Made by a program: the position numbers and the translations under genes. A model generated the notes under the pieces. It made no database searches. It worked only from the letters and a program-made list of their open reading frames with translations, and was not told where the DNA came from. DNA of 64,000 nucleotides. It comes from JAAFIW01 sp031414805. GTDB lineage: Bacteria; Pseudomonadota; Gammaproteobacteria; Burkholderiales; Burkholderiaceae_C. Positions 8,376 to 17,021 of this stretch are shown piece after piece; the stretch's first letter is position 1, and each line of letters starts with the position of its first letter. The stretch lies in contig JANOQJ010000028.1 in assembly GCA_031414805.1 (NCBI GenBank), positions 12,564-76,563 on the forward strand. Reading direction: 5' to 3'.

Positions 8376-10081
8376 AAAGACTAGGTTCCAAAGACATCGA
8401 GGCGATGATTACCAGCGCCACCAAAAACCCCCTGCCCGCTGTGTCCCCCGAAGACGTGCTGGGCACATCGGTCATCAACCTCAAAGTTGCTGACGTCATG
8501 CCATACGAGCGCAATCCGCGCGTGGCCAGCAACGAAAAACTGATGGAGATCAAAGAGTCGATCCGCGTACGCGGACTCGACCAGATGTTCACCATCGTCA
8601 AGCGCCCGGGCGAATCGCACTACATCACATCCAAAGGCGGCTGCACGCGCCTGCAGGCCCTGCAGCTGCTGGCTAAAGAAGACTCTCCCGACGCGGAACG
8701 CTTCAAGTACGCAGACTTCCTGGTTGGTAAGTACAAGAGTGAGGTTGACCTGCACGTCGGCCACCTCACCGAGAACTTGCAGCGCTCGGACATGACGTTT
8801 TGGGACACGGCGAACGGGTTCATGGGTATGAAGGCTGAGCTGGAGAAAAGTCGCCAGTTGACTCTGACGACGCGGGATTTCGGTGTTTGGTTGAAAGAGC
8901 AAGGATTTTCCGCATCAGAAATCATGGTGCAGGACTATCAATTTGCCGTTAAACACTTCGCGTCCCTGCCGGACACCGCAAAAAGCCTCATCGGCCGCAA
9001 CGACATCCGCAACGTCCTGCGCCCAGCTTTCACTCTCCTCCAGGCCCTGTGGGCCAAGCACCCTGGCCAGACCGAAGCCACCTTCACACCGGCTTACAGT
9101 CTGTGGGTTAGCTTGTTCAAAGTCGAGTCCTATGAAGCACACGGGCTTAACGACCACCTGCACCAGCATGCCGCCCAGGAGCTAGGCTATCCGGTAGACC
9201 AGCTCCTGGGAATGCTGGCGGTACTCAAGATCAATCGCGATGCGCCCCTAGACGAACTGATCGCCCCCGTGCATTCGATTGCGCCTTACAACCCGGGTGA
9301 ACCCGACCCATTGGACAACCTAGCGCAGGCTGTACCTTCACAGATTGCCATGGTGGGCGAAGAAAAGTTCGAGTTCACCGAATCAAGCGCCACCGACAAC
9401 ACTCCGGATCCGGCGCTGGATGAGCGGGACTTCCCTGTGACCATGTCACGCACAGCCGTCCCTGACGGCCTCATGGTGGCTTCTGGCCTGGTGCCCAGGG
9501 CACCCCTGTCCAAAGCTGGCTTCGTTGACTCTGCGGCTGAGGATGTTCTAGCTGGCAGTCAACAGACCGAAATGAAGGGCATGGATTCGCTGGGTGTGGC
9601 ATTGCACAGCATGCGGGCACTGGTGATCCAGTTCGCTGACATTGCTGGCATTGCACAGCTCATCTCGGATGCGCCATACATGCCCTATGGCTTCTTCATG
9701 GAGCTACCGCAGCCAGGCGTGATGGGTGATACCCGTCATGACCTGGCCGTGCAAGCCTGGTGGTTCCTGGCCAACCTGAGTGGCCAGCTCAATGAGGACA
9801 TCGAAACCCTGCTGGGTTCAGTCGGTCCAGACGGCAACCCTATGCTTCCAGACACGGGCCCCGACGGTTATCGCGCAGCCTTTGAAGACGAACAAAAGTG
9901 GCGCAGTGCTGTGTCGACCTGCCTGGGGCAGGAAACGCTGCTCGATGCCAGCTTTCTGGTTGGCCTGCTGACGCACCCCACGAACCCACTGGCGTTCGAT
10001 GCGATGAGGCTGTTTGGCACGGCGCGTCAGATCAATCTGCTGCGACCGAACATTGACCAGGATGAAGGGGGTGAGGAATGA
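8372..10081 (+). CDS. parB: ParB-family protein, PFGI-1-class ICE type
   Basis: This large ParB-like protein of 569 residues probably binds centromere-like DNA and partners ParA. The ParB N-terminal core is visible: MPYERNPR at residues 43-50, a loop about one turn later (KGGCTRLQAL) in place of the usual GERR..A box, then HLTENLQRSDMTFWDTA. The long C-terminal half is acidic with no recognised motif. The start is the ATG at 8372, overlapping the parA stop. I recall this length and position for the ParB family of PFGI-1 integrating conjugative elements. Function in partition versus ICE gene activation (BisD-like) cannot be told apart here. Confidence 0.85.
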   Translation: MKRLGSKDIEAMITSATKNPLPAVSPEDVLGTSVINLKVADVMPYERNPRVASNEKLMEIKESIRVRGLDQMFTIVKRPGESHYITSKGGCTRLQALQLLAKEDSPDAERFKYADFLVGKYKSEVDLHVGHLTENLQRSDMTFWDTANGFMGMKAELEKSRQLTLTTRDFGVWLKEQGFSASEIMVQDYQFAVKHFASLPDTAKSLIGRNDIRNVLRPAFTLLQALWAKHPGQTEATFTPAYSLWVSLFKVESYEAHGLNDHLHQHAAQELGYPVDQLLGMLAVLKINRDAPLDELIAPVHSIAPYNPGEPDPLDNLAQAVPSQIAMVGEEKFEFTESSATDNTPDPALDERDFPVTMSRTAVPDGLMVASGLVPRAPLSKAGFVDSAAEDVLAGSQQTEMKGMDSLGVALHSMRALVIQFADIAGIAQLISDAPYMPYGFFMELPQPGVMGDTRHDLAVQAWWFLANLSGQLNEDIETLLGSVGPDGNPMLPDTGPDGYRAAFEDEQKWRSAVSTCLGQETLLDASFLVGLLTHPTNPLAFDAMRLFGTARQINLLRPNIDQDEGGEE

Positions 10082-10644
10082 ACCCTCCCACCCTGACCAA
10101 TGCAGTTGCAAAACCAAGTGCATGGCATCGCGTGTCATCGCCGGCAATCGCGAGACTGGTAGCCGTCGAGCTGCTGGCGCAGGCCGACCAGCTGAGCATT
10201 CCTGACGATCTAAAAAATGTTCTCCAGTCCAAAGGTGGCGAAGACTCCGATGCCCATGTATCCAACCGCCTGGCGGTATGGGTCAACGTGGAGCCATTGA
10301 AGGTCTTTGCCGACCACCAGGAAGAAAAGCGTTGGCAAACCACCGCCCTGCACTACTGCATCCGCCGCCAGGCGCACTACCCCTTGCTCCGCCGCCTGTT
10401 CGACACAGGCAAGGCTGAAGTCACCCGCCTACGGCTGGAGCTGGGGGTGGTCGGGCCACCGGTGAAGAACAAGCGCATTCAAGACCACGAGCTGGTGGAA
10501 ATCTGGCGCAGCTGGGCCCAGCTGAAGAAGACCTACGTTCGTGAAGTGGATCAGTGGATCACGCTCGCAGAGCGTTTCCCCAATCAGCCGCTGTCCGTGC
10601 TGTACCAGGCGCTCATCACCGATGCCAGTCAGGTGACGACATGA
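10078..10644 (+). CDS. DUF2857-like ICE protein
   Basis: This 188-residue protein starts in an ATGA overlap with parB, so it belongs to the same operon. It resembles DUF2857 proteins found at this position in SPI-7 and PFGI-1 elements (SSPAIARLVAVELLAQ, then a basic helical middle and PLSVLYQALI). No catalytic motif, signal peptide or membrane segment is visible. Role unknown, but the location implies maintenance or regulation. Confidence 0.65.
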   Translation: MNPPTLTNAVAKPSAWHRVSSPAIARLVAVELLAQADQLSIPDDLKNVLQSKGGEDSDAHVSNRLAVWVNVEPLKVFADHQEEKRWQTTALHYCIRRQAHYPLLRRLFDTGKAEVTRLRLELGVVGPPVKNKRIQDHELVEIWRSWAQLKKTYVREVDQWITLAERFPNQPLSVLYQALITDASQVTT

Positions 10645-10919
10645 ACGATCTGAACATCGAGGCCCGGATGCTCTTCAAGTCGCTATGCAACGACCCCGGC
10701 TTGACCGCCCTTCAGCTTTGTCACCTGTGGTCGCCGACATGGTCGCTGGAGCATGTACAGGCCATGCTGAACTTATTGATGAAGCATGGTTACGTGACTG
10801 AGCGTAAGGGCTATGTCGTTCGCTATGACGTTGCCATTCGCGATCAGGCTGTACCCCAATACGAGTACTTGGCTGAAGAAGATGTGTGGGTTCAGGGAGC
10901 AAATCATGCAAACACTTGA
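10641..10919 (+). CDS. small hypothetical protein, possible winged helix
   Basis: This 92-residue protein has its ATG at 10641 overlapping the stop of the previous gene. The pattern LTALQLCHLW followed by VQAMLNLLMKHGYVTERKGYVVRYDV has the look of a winged helix-turn-helix (recognition helix, then a short beta wing). I do not recognise a family. Its end overlaps the start of the next gene by 14 bases, indicating translational coupling. Confidence 0.6.
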   Translation: MNDLNIEARMLFKSLCNDPGLTALQLCHLWSPTWSLEHVQAMLNLLMKHGYVTERKGYVVRYDVAIRDQAVPQYEYLAEEDVWVQGANHANT

Positions 10920-11355
10920 AATGGACGCACCCACCTTCAACAACCTGCAGGAAGACTTCCTGGCAGCCATTGAGCAAGGTGACTTGGCAATGCTGGTGGC
11001 CGCGCCACCCATCGCATTCCAGCGGGTGTTTGTGGACATCACCGGATCAGCCACAGCAGCTTTGTTGCTCTCAGCCTGCATGCAGGATCAGGAGAACCGA
11101 GTCAGCTCACCTGATGGCTGGTACGCCGCCTCTGCAGACACCTGGCAGGCACTGACAGGCCTGACCCGCAAAGAGCAATCCACCGCGCGACGTGTGCTAC
11201 GTGACCTCCAGCTTCTACACGAGCGCCGCACCGGCTACCCGGCCCAGTTCGAAATCCGGGTGGACTACAACGAAATCACCAGGTGTTTGCTGGCCCTGAC
11301 CAAGAAGCGCCCGCGCGCCCTTGGCGTGGCCGTTGCGAGCCCAGTCACGCACTGA
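10906..11355 (+). CDS. winged-helix protein related to the next replication protein
   Basis: This 149-residue protein starts at 10906 after a GGGAG ribosome site. The block GWYAASADTWQALTGLTRKE, followed by QSTARRVLRDLQLL, matches GWIFKTREQWSLETGLSRKE-QETARARLVDGGLI in the downstream gene. The two thus share a DNA-binding-type domain, seen also in phage replication proteins. It may be a duplicated, shortened relative that modulates initiation. No other domain is visible. Confidence 0.6.
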   Translation: MQTLEMDAPTFNNLQEDFLAAIEQGDLAMLVAAPPIAFQRVFVDITGSATAALLLSACMQDQENRVSSPDGWYAASADTWQALTGLTRKEQSTARRVLRDLQLLHERRTGYPAQFEIRVDYNEITRCLLALTKKRPRALGVAVASPVTH

Positions 11356-11356
11356 C

Positions 11357-13399
11357 ATGCAGTTGCCCTCAGCCACCCCCACAAGCCCTCAGCGCCGTCT
11401 AGGCACTGGTGGGCGGGTGCCGCCTACTTCGACGGCAAAAGCTGAACCTGTCTTCACAAACCCTGCGCAGCAGGCAGTCGCCGACCTGGCGCGCAGCCTG
11501 GCTGGTCACCGCCCGATTGCATTCAACATCAACCTGGCCCGTGTGGCCGGTGATGTCAAGGCGGGCCTGCTCATCAGCCAGTTGCTGTACTGGACGAGAG
11601 TTGGGGTTGATGTCGACAAAAACCAGGGCTGGATCTTCAAGACACGCGAGCAATGGAGCCTGGAGACAGGGCTTTCTCGCAAAGAGCAGGAAACAGCACG
11701 TGCACGACTGGTGGACGGCGGTCTGATTCAGCAGCATTTGTACGGCTCCCCTGCCCGCTTGTGCTTCAGGGTCAACCCGCCAGCGCTCGGCATGGCGCTG
11801 GCCAACCTCCTGCGCAGCGAACCCGTCCAATGGACGCTGTTTGACCTGCGCTCCAATGAACAGCACATCCGCGCCCTGCTGGGCCGCAGCATGGCCTTCT
11901 ACAGCGTCTTTATTCAGGCACTTGGATCGGTGCCAGTGGCCATCTTTGCCACCAAAGCCCTGATGGTTCAGAAATCCATCAACGAAGCCAACCTGGAGCG
12001 CACAAACAAAGCACTCAAACGAGGTGACACACCCATCACCGGCCAATGGGAGCAAAACTGGTTCAGCCTCAAAGCCGACCAGTGGGAAACTGAGACAGGT
12101 TTAAGAGTTGGCCAGATTAGGCGATCAAAGCAAGAATTATGCCAATTAGGATTGCTTGAAGAAGCTATTCAAACCTACCCGAAGAAGCGACTGTTTGCGA
12201 GGTTGAACATCAATGCGCTGGGAGAGAAACTGGCCCTGGTGAGCACTGAGAAGCTGGTTTCCCAAGTGAAGAACCAGGACGGCAAAGCTGGTTCATCACT
12301 TGGGCTGTTGAGCGCGCTGGCACAGCGAGTCGGGTTGACTGATAAAACTGGGACAAAACGTCCGACTGAATCTGTTACGACAGATTGTCGTCAGACTATC
12401 CCGCGGGATAGTGTGGCGACAATTTGTCCTAGTGAAAATCCTCGCGACAATTTGTCGTCAAAGTTGCCCGGTAACAATGGCGACAAAACGTCGTCAGAAA
12501 TCCCAGGGATGTTTGACGACAAACTGTCGCCGTCATCTACGACAAAACGTCGCCAATACATCCCGCGGGATGGTCTGGCGACAAATTGTCGTAGGCATGT
12601 TGACTCACCGCCCTCGCCTTCTTCACGTGCCCTAAATCCGTCCGGATTTACCCTTTCGTCAAATCCAGCAAGGCCATTTCAGCAGTCCAGTAGGAGAGTT
12701 TCAGCACCTCAGTTGGTCACTTTCAGCACCATCCCCGGTAACTTACAGCAGTTCAGTAGGCGACTTTCAGCACCTCTACATGCGCGCGCGGGGATATTGA
12801 CTACAGACTTAACTACAACCACAACTACAGGGCCACCGACGATCAATCGACCTCGGCGGTCTTTGAAAGTCATCCCGGAGAAACGTCCGGTGGTGGTGGT
12901 GGTTGATGACGATGATGAAATTCGTCAAACCGTTCGAGATGTTCGAGAAACCGATTACGTCAGCGGTGGGCACGGTATTCCAGCGCTCCTGATCTGGCCT
13001 GACGGCTTCAGCGCTGAAGACCGCAAATCAGCTTCATTGCTTTTTGATCGGCAATTAATTCCAGGTGCCGGTCACAAAAGCAATCGACAGCAAATGTTGC
13101 TCGATGAGTTGGCGGGCAACCTGGCACAGGGAAAAGTCAAAAGACCTTTGGCCTACCTGAGAAACCTCATTGACCGTGAAGCTGAAACAGTCGGCGGGAT
13201 TGTTTTGGAAGTGGCTGCATCAGTGAGCGCTGCCCGCAGGAATGCAGAACAGGCGTTGCGGGATCGCGTACGCACAGTTCAGCTGCCCGAGACGGTTGAT
13301 CGGACCTCCCCTCCACCGCAGGACATCAAGGCGAGGCTTATGGCGTTGCGCCAGGAAATCGCCGGCAGCCTTGTTCCCAAGAAATCAAATTTCCCATGA
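11357..13399 (+). CDS. STY4528-like replication-associated protein
   Basis: This 680-residue protein resembles STY4528-family pathogenicity-island replication proteins. The N-terminal block FNINLARVAGDVKAGLLISQ, then LLYWTR (residues 57-81), leads into a winged-helix segment at 90-125. A second related segment (WETETGLRVGQIRRSKQELC) lies near residue 245. Residues about 340-475 are low-complexity, Ser/Thr/Arg-rich, and encoded by a dense cluster of palindromes described separately. The C-terminal part (PALLIWPDGFSAEDR, KRPLAYLRNLI) resembles the end of such initiators. It starts at 11357, one base past the previous stop. I infer an initiator-type role; enzymatic activity is not evident. Confidence 0.65.
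   Translation: MQLPSATPTSPQRRLGTGGRVPPTSTAKAEPVFTNPAQQAVADLARSLAGHRPIAFNINLARVAGDVKAGLLISQLLYWTRVGVDVDKNQGWIFKTREQWSLETGLSRKEQETARARLVDGGLIQQHLYGSPARLCFRVNPPALGMALANLLRSEPVQWTLFDLRSNEQHIRALLGRSMAFYSVFIQALGSVPVAIFATKALMVQKSINEANLERTNKALKRGDTPITGQWEQNWFSLKADQWETETGLRVGQIRRSKQELCQLGLLEEAIQTYPKKRLFARLNINALGEKLALVSTEKLVSQVKNQDGKAGSSLGLLSALAQRVGLTDKTGTKRPTESVTTDCRQTIPRDSVATICPSENPRDNLSSKLPGNNGDKTSSEIPGMFDDKLSPSSTTKRRQYIPRDGLATNCRRHVDSPPSPSSRALNPSGFTLSSNPARPFQQSSRRVSAPQLVTFSTIPGNLQQFSRRLSAPLHARAGILTTDLTTTTTTGPPTINRPRRSLKVIPEKRPVVVVVDDDDEIRQTVRDVRETDYVSGGHGIPALLIWPDGFSAEDRKSASLLFDRQLIPGAGHKSNRQQMLLDELAGNLAQGKVKRPLAYLRNLIDREAETVGGIVLEVAASVSAARRNAEQALRDRVRTVQLPETVDRTSPPPQDIKARLMALRQEIAGSLVPKKSNFP
12378..12591. 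repeat. array of seven 13-base palindromes inside the replication gene
   Basis: CGACA-NNN-TGTCG or CGACAAAACGTCG occurs at 12378, 12417 (last base mismatched), 12445, 12481, 12517, 12540 and 12579, each 13 bases long. Spacings are 39, 28, 36, 36, 23 and 39. The palindrome ATCCCGCGGGAT lies twice among them (12398-12409, extended to 18 bases at 12395-12412, and 12560-12571). The layout resembles iterons or a parS cluster. Confidence 0.85.
12681..12776. repeat. 30-base direct repeats in the replication gene
   Basis: 12681-12710 and 12747-12776 are 30-base repeats with three mismatches, both ending TTTCAGCACCTC. A third partial copy (CACTTTCAGCACC) lies between them at 12718-12730. A palindrome TAAATCC-GTCC-GGATTTA at 12633-12650 precedes them. 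Confidence 0.8.
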
Positions 13400-13424
13400 C
13401 CCACCAAAAACCAGGAGCTCGCCT

Positions 13425-14582
13425 ATGGCAACCCGACGTAATCTGAACGTGAAATCAACCGCAGTGGCGCAGCCATCGTCACCAGTTGAGGTGGGTGCCA
13501 CGTCGGGTTTGATGCATTCAGCAATCCCAGGGAAGGCTGACTCAGTACCTGCAACCGTGAGGCGGGTATTTGCTGACGGGTATGACCTTGACGCAGAGCA
13601 GCAGGTGCTGGCGCAGTTACTGTCAGGCGATGACATTGATTCAGCAGATCCGCTGTATCCCCGATATGAGGTGTTCACAGATCGTTTGAAGCAGTGGGAT
13701 GCCTTGCAAATTGCGCATCAGGCCAGCTTCAAAGCCAACACCGACGTTCCGATTGAGCAAGCCCGCAAGATTGGGTTGATGGGCAGCCTGCAAAGCGATA
13801 CCGAGGATTCGATGACGCTGCATACGCTTGAGGCGATGCGTCTTTTTATGGGGGTATCACCTGAGCCAGGCTCTCAGTACAAGTTCGGTGTGCCAGGTGG
13901 GCGAAGGGCTGCGACTGCGCTGCGCCAGTTGTTTTTGCTTTCAGCACACAACAACCCGTATGCGGACTGGACGCTTTGTGAGACAGACAGCCGCATCGCC
14001 GGGATCAAGCGTTTGATCGACAAGGTAGAGGCCAACCATATGCGCCTGCTCGACGACGCGCGACGTAGGGGGTTGAACTACGGGGTGTTAGCAGCCAAGA
14101 AAACGCAGGATGTGAGCTTGGGCTACCACTCACCGTACGGGTACTCGGTGAGCGGCGTTATTGCAGCCTACGACCACTGCGTGCGAGTTGTGAAGTCCGC
14201 TGAGCGTCGGGATCTGGCAACGAAGGCTGAGGTTCACGACACGCTCACTCGCATCAAGCGGGAGTGCCGAAGCATGTTTGAGGCAGCGATTTCTGCCAGC
14301 CGCATTTTGCTCAACGACAACATGCGCGGGTTGTCCCGGTCGGACTTTCTGCCTCAGGCAGATGAGCTGGCCAGCAAGCGGGTAGCCGCAGCCAAGCAGC
14401 TGATCGGTGTCCTTCCCCAGGATGTTTTTACCAGAACACGAACACCACGGCATTCGCTGAATGCTGAGCGCTTGAGTTCGCAGGAGCTGGTTGTTTTGCA
14501 GCAGATTGCATTGACCCTTGGTTCAGAACCCGAGGCACACAAAGCACTGGACGTGCAGGCGGTGCAGGCCTTGGTGGACTAG
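13425..14582 (+). CDS. PFL_4669-family integrating conjugative element protein
   Basis: This 385-residue protein has its ATG at 13425 after CAGGAG. The block NNPYADWTLCETDSRI, then VSLGYHSPYGYSVSGVIAAYD, matches my memory of the PFL_4669 (TIGR03761) family, which occurs in ICEs and plasmids such as pWW0. No enzymatic motif is visible. The gene lies 25 bases after the replication gene and is probably co-transcribed. Function is unknown; a role in replication or transfer is inferred from gene neighbourhood only. Confidence 0.75.
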   Translation: MATRRNLNVKSTAVAQPSSPVEVGATSGLMHSAIPGKADSVPATVRRVFADGYDLDAEQQVLAQLLSGDDIDSADPLYPRYEVFTDRLKQWDALQIAHQASFKANTDVPIEQARKIGLMGSLQSDTEDSMTLHTLEAMRLFMGVSPEPGSQYKFGVPGGRRAATALRQLFLLSAHNNPYADWTLCETDSRIAGIKRLIDKVEANHMRLLDDARRRGLNYGVLAAKKTQDVSLGYHSPYGYSVSGVIAAYDHCVRVVKSAERRDLATKAEVHDTLTRIKRECRSMFEAAISASRILLNDNMRGLSRSDFLPQADELASKRVAAAKQLIGVLPQDVFTRTRTPRHSLNAERLSSQELVVLQQIALTLGSEPEAHKALDVQAVQALVD

Positions 14583-14643
14583 CGCGTTTGCGAACAGCCG
14601 ATCCCGCAATAACGATTTAACAAACTGAACCAGAAGGATGAGC

Positions 14644-15141
14644 ATGACAAGCGAAAAATCAGATCAAACGAACAATCCTGGCGATGACGCTACCACCAAC
14701 GTGGTCAGCTTGTCGGCGGTGGTCGGTGGGCAGGCAACAGCACGCGTAGCGATGACCTGGGAAGCGTTCACAGAGCAGCCGCTGGACGCTGTTTTGTTTG
14801 TGAAATTGCTGGCGGTGTGCGGTGGCCATGCAGTGGAAGCTACTGTTCTCTGGGATGCGGTCGCGTTCCACCGGACGCACGGGTTGGAGGAAATGCTGAG
14901 CAGGACAGCGGTGCACTACCAGCAGACATACGGCAATTTCATTGAAAACGAGCGGGCAGTTCAGCGCGCCATGCAGTCCTTGACAGACCAGGGCCTGTTG
15001 GATCAGTGGAAGGTGCCGCGTTCCGCTGCCAAGCGGTTCCAGCTGAACTGGATGCATCTTGAGGATCGTTTGTCTCGGGTCAGTGGACTGGTGCCGGGCT
15101 TAGGTGTCGCTGGCGCTGGTTTCACCGTGGTCGGTACTTGA
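14644..15141 (+). CDS. hypothetical ICE protein
   Basis: This 165-residue protein is unrecognised. The ATG at 14644 is preferred over 14638 because AAGG at 14634 then has normal spacing. The middle contains FIENERAVQRAMQSLTDQGL, a winged-helix-like pattern reminiscent of the neighbouring replication proteins. No signal peptide or membrane segment. It lies 61 bases after the PFL_4669-type gene. Confidence 0.55.
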   Translation: MTSEKSDQTNNPGDDATTNVVSLSAVVGGQATARVAMTWEAFTEQPLDAVLFVKLLAVCGGHAVEATVLWDAVAFHRTHGLEEMLSRTAVHYQQTYGNFIENERAVQRAMQSLTDQGLLDQWKVPRSAAKRFQLNWMHLEDRLSRVSGLVPGLGVAGAGFTVVGT

Positions 15142-15652
15142 CCATGTTTTGTTTAGGTGAGGAGCAGGAAGCGTTAGGTCTGGTGGCTACCCGCAGTCAA
15201 CGGGTAGACCGGAGTGTGCTGCTTACGCAGCGGAAAGGTTGGGTTTGCAGTTCTTTGTCGCGCCCCCAGCCTAAGTGGGCTGCTGTTTTGACTAACGGTC
15301 GCAGCTCATGCACCGAGTGGCACGTTTCTCCATCAGATCAATCGCGTTGCCAACGACTGTTTGCAACTTGCTTCTCACCGCCTATTTTGCATGGATTTGT
15401 TGTCGATCCTCGGGATCGGTGTTTGTCACATGGGCAATGCGCAGCATTGTTTTGTGCTGGTTTGCGTTTGTCACATCACGGTGGACAACAAAGGCCTTTA
15501 AGGGTAAGGGGTTCGAAGAACCTGGCTCAGGTTCCCAGGGATGCAGCGGCACGTGAGAGCGCTGCGCGCTCACTGCGGATGGCGCATGAAGGTGGTGTGT
15601 CGCATGCCGAGCTTGTGAGGGCCAGATGGCCAGGTGGTTGCGGGGGTGGTGC
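15142..15652. other. non-coding spacer in the replication block
   Basis: No convincing gene is present; the open frames here have unlike composition and no homology I recognise. The spacer holds GTTTGTCACAT twice (15420 and 15470), one TCCCAGGGA site (15533-15541) and a short hairpin near 15255-15285 (CCCAGCCTAAGTGGGCTG). AAGGCCTTTAAGGGTAAGG near 15490 could encode an FKGKG segment like that near the start of DUF3158 proteins, in the frame of the next gene but separated from it by two stops. Confidence 0.5.
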
Positions 15653-16183
15653 ATGGGCAGTGTGAGCCAGGTCACTGTTGGACGACTTTCTCAGATCACT
15701 GGGCGTGCGCAGTTTCGGCGCATTCGGGACGAGCTGTTGGCCGAGCAGATGTTGCTGCACAAGGAAATGGATGAGCTGGAGCGCAGTTCACGGGTTAGTA
15801 GCTCACCGCTGTATTTGCAGCGTCATCTTGCGCGAGGCGCTGGTGAGCCCATCGGCAACTGGCGGTTGCGCTGGCGCCTGAAATCAGTGGGTGTTTATCG
15901 GCATGTGAAGTGGGCGGATTTGACCCCGGTGCTTTCGGTGTTACCCGTGGCTGTTGTTCGCCACTACGAGGCCATGAATCGCCGGGTTGAAGAGGTGAAC
16001 CTGTTGGACATCCTTCTGCAATCGCAGATCACCTGGATTGAGCGTTACCTGGGATTGCGGGGCTCACGCCGGGATGCTGCGTCTGGTGCAGTTGCAGGCG
16101 CAATTGACGGTGATGGCAGTCATTCGGGTGATGAGGGAGGCTCGACGTTTCCTGCGGCTTTTGATTTTTCTTCCCAGGGATAG
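15653..16183 (+). CDS. DUF3158-like ICE protein
   Basis: This 176-residue protein has its ATG at 15653 after GGGGG. An alternative ATG at 15626 adds nine residues. FRRIRDELLAEQMLLHKEMD, the patch GNWRLRWRLKSVGVYRHVKW, and LLDILLQSQITWIERYL fit the DUF3158 pattern, and the position just before an SSB-type gene matches related elements. An FKGKG-like sequence lies upstream in the same frame beyond stops at 15554 and 15587, so the N-terminus may have been truncated. Function unknown. Confidence 0.55.
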   Translation: MGSVSQVTVGRLSQITGRAQFRRIRDELLAEQMLLHKEMDELERSSRVSSSPLYLQRHLARGAGEPIGNWRLRWRLKSVGVYRHVKWADLTPVLSVLPVAVVRHYEAMNRRVEEVNLLDILLQSQITWIERYLGLRGSRRDAASGAVAGAIDGDGSHSGDEGGSTFPAAFDFSSQG

Positions 16184-16258
16184 GCCTTGGGAGGTTCGTG
16201 GGGTCTGTCGCAAGGCGGGCCAAGTTTGTGGTGATGTTCAAACTTTGGAAGGTAAGTC

Positions 16259-16687
16259 ATGGCGATTGAAGCAAGCGTAACCGGCAACATGCTGGAAAAC
16301 CCGTCTCAGAGATCCGTGAGGGTTTCAGGTGACGAGGTTCGAATCACGACATTTCGGATGATGAGTGACGTGTGGACAGGGGACGGGGACAGCCTGGTGC
16401 AGGACAACGAGAAGTCCAGTCCTGTGGCAGTGACGATTTGGAATGAGGTTCTCGGGGATGCGGTGGCTGCTGTCTACCGCAAGGGCATGCGTGTTGTGGT
16501 GTCAGGTGATTTGCACTTGAACCACTATGTACCCAGCGAGGCTGCTGCTGAAACGGGTCAGAAGGAGCGTCATGAGCTGCGGTGTGCGGCGCACCGGGTG
16601 GCATTGCTTCCCAACCGGGTTGTGGCCATCACGATGCGGCCTAAGCGGGATGCGGTGCCTGCGCAGGAAGGGGCCGATCATGAGTGA
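16259..16687 (+). CDS. single-stranded DNA-binding (OB-fold) protein, ICE type
   Basis: This 142-residue protein starts at 16259 after GGAAGG. The OB-fold pattern is visible: VTGNMLENPSQRSV, then VTIWNEVLGDAVAAVYRKGM and RVVVSGDLHLNHY. The acidic DDIPF tail of housekeeping SSB is absent. It probably coats single-stranded DNA during transfer or replication. Its stop overlaps the next start by 8 bases. A second, canonical SSB is encoded at 20499. Confidence 0.75.
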   Translation: MAIEASVTGNMLENPSQRSVRVSGDEVRITTFRMMSDVWTGDGDSLVQDNEKSSPVAVTIWNEVLGDAVAAVYRKGMRVVVSGDLHLNHYVPSEAAAETGQKERHELRCAAHRVALLPNRVVAITMRPKRDAVPAQEGADHE

Positions 16688-16940
16688 AGTCGCTGCTGGT
16701 GATTTAAATCCCAGGGATGTGAATCGTGTGACGGCATTGACTGTGGTGGCGAATAACGGCCGCATTGATAAGTCACTTGCGATTGACTGCTATTCGAATG
16801 CAATAGAGGCGGCAATCGATCAATGTGGAAAGGATCTGAGCGAGCGGGGGATCAGTTTTGACTTGAGTGCCAAACAAGGATTGCTTGAATTACGTGCCCT
16901 TGACATTGTCAGAATCAAATTGACTGAGCGTTATGACTAA
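16680..16940 (+). CDS. small hypothetical protein
   Basis: This 86-residue protein has its ATG at 16680 inside the end of the preceding SSB-type gene, implying translational coupling. The middle (NGRIDKSLAIDCYSNAIEAA) is helical and there is no membrane segment. Not recognised. It lies directly before the topoisomerase gene, so a replication accessory role is possible. Confidence 0.55.
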   Translation: MSEVAAGDLNPRDVNRVTALTVVANNGRIDKSLAIDCYSNAIEAAIDQCGKDLSERGISFDLSAKQGLLELRALDIVRIKLTERYD

Positions 16941-17021
16941 TCAGCTGACGCTCTACCTCATCATGAAGCTCGATTGCAAGCTGTGCGGCTTGTTGACACT
17001 TCAAGCGGCTGGAGCGGTGCA

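Noticed and set aside
12378..12776. CRISPR or minisatellite reading of the repeats in the replication gene
   Set aside because: Repeat units are short palindromes with irregular 23-39 base spacing inside an open frame; iterons or binding sites fit better.
15138..15665. 175-codon open frame in the replication block
   Set aside because: Composition unlike neighbours, Cys/Arg/Trp-rich, no ribosome site at the start and it overlaps the better-supported DUF3158-like gene.
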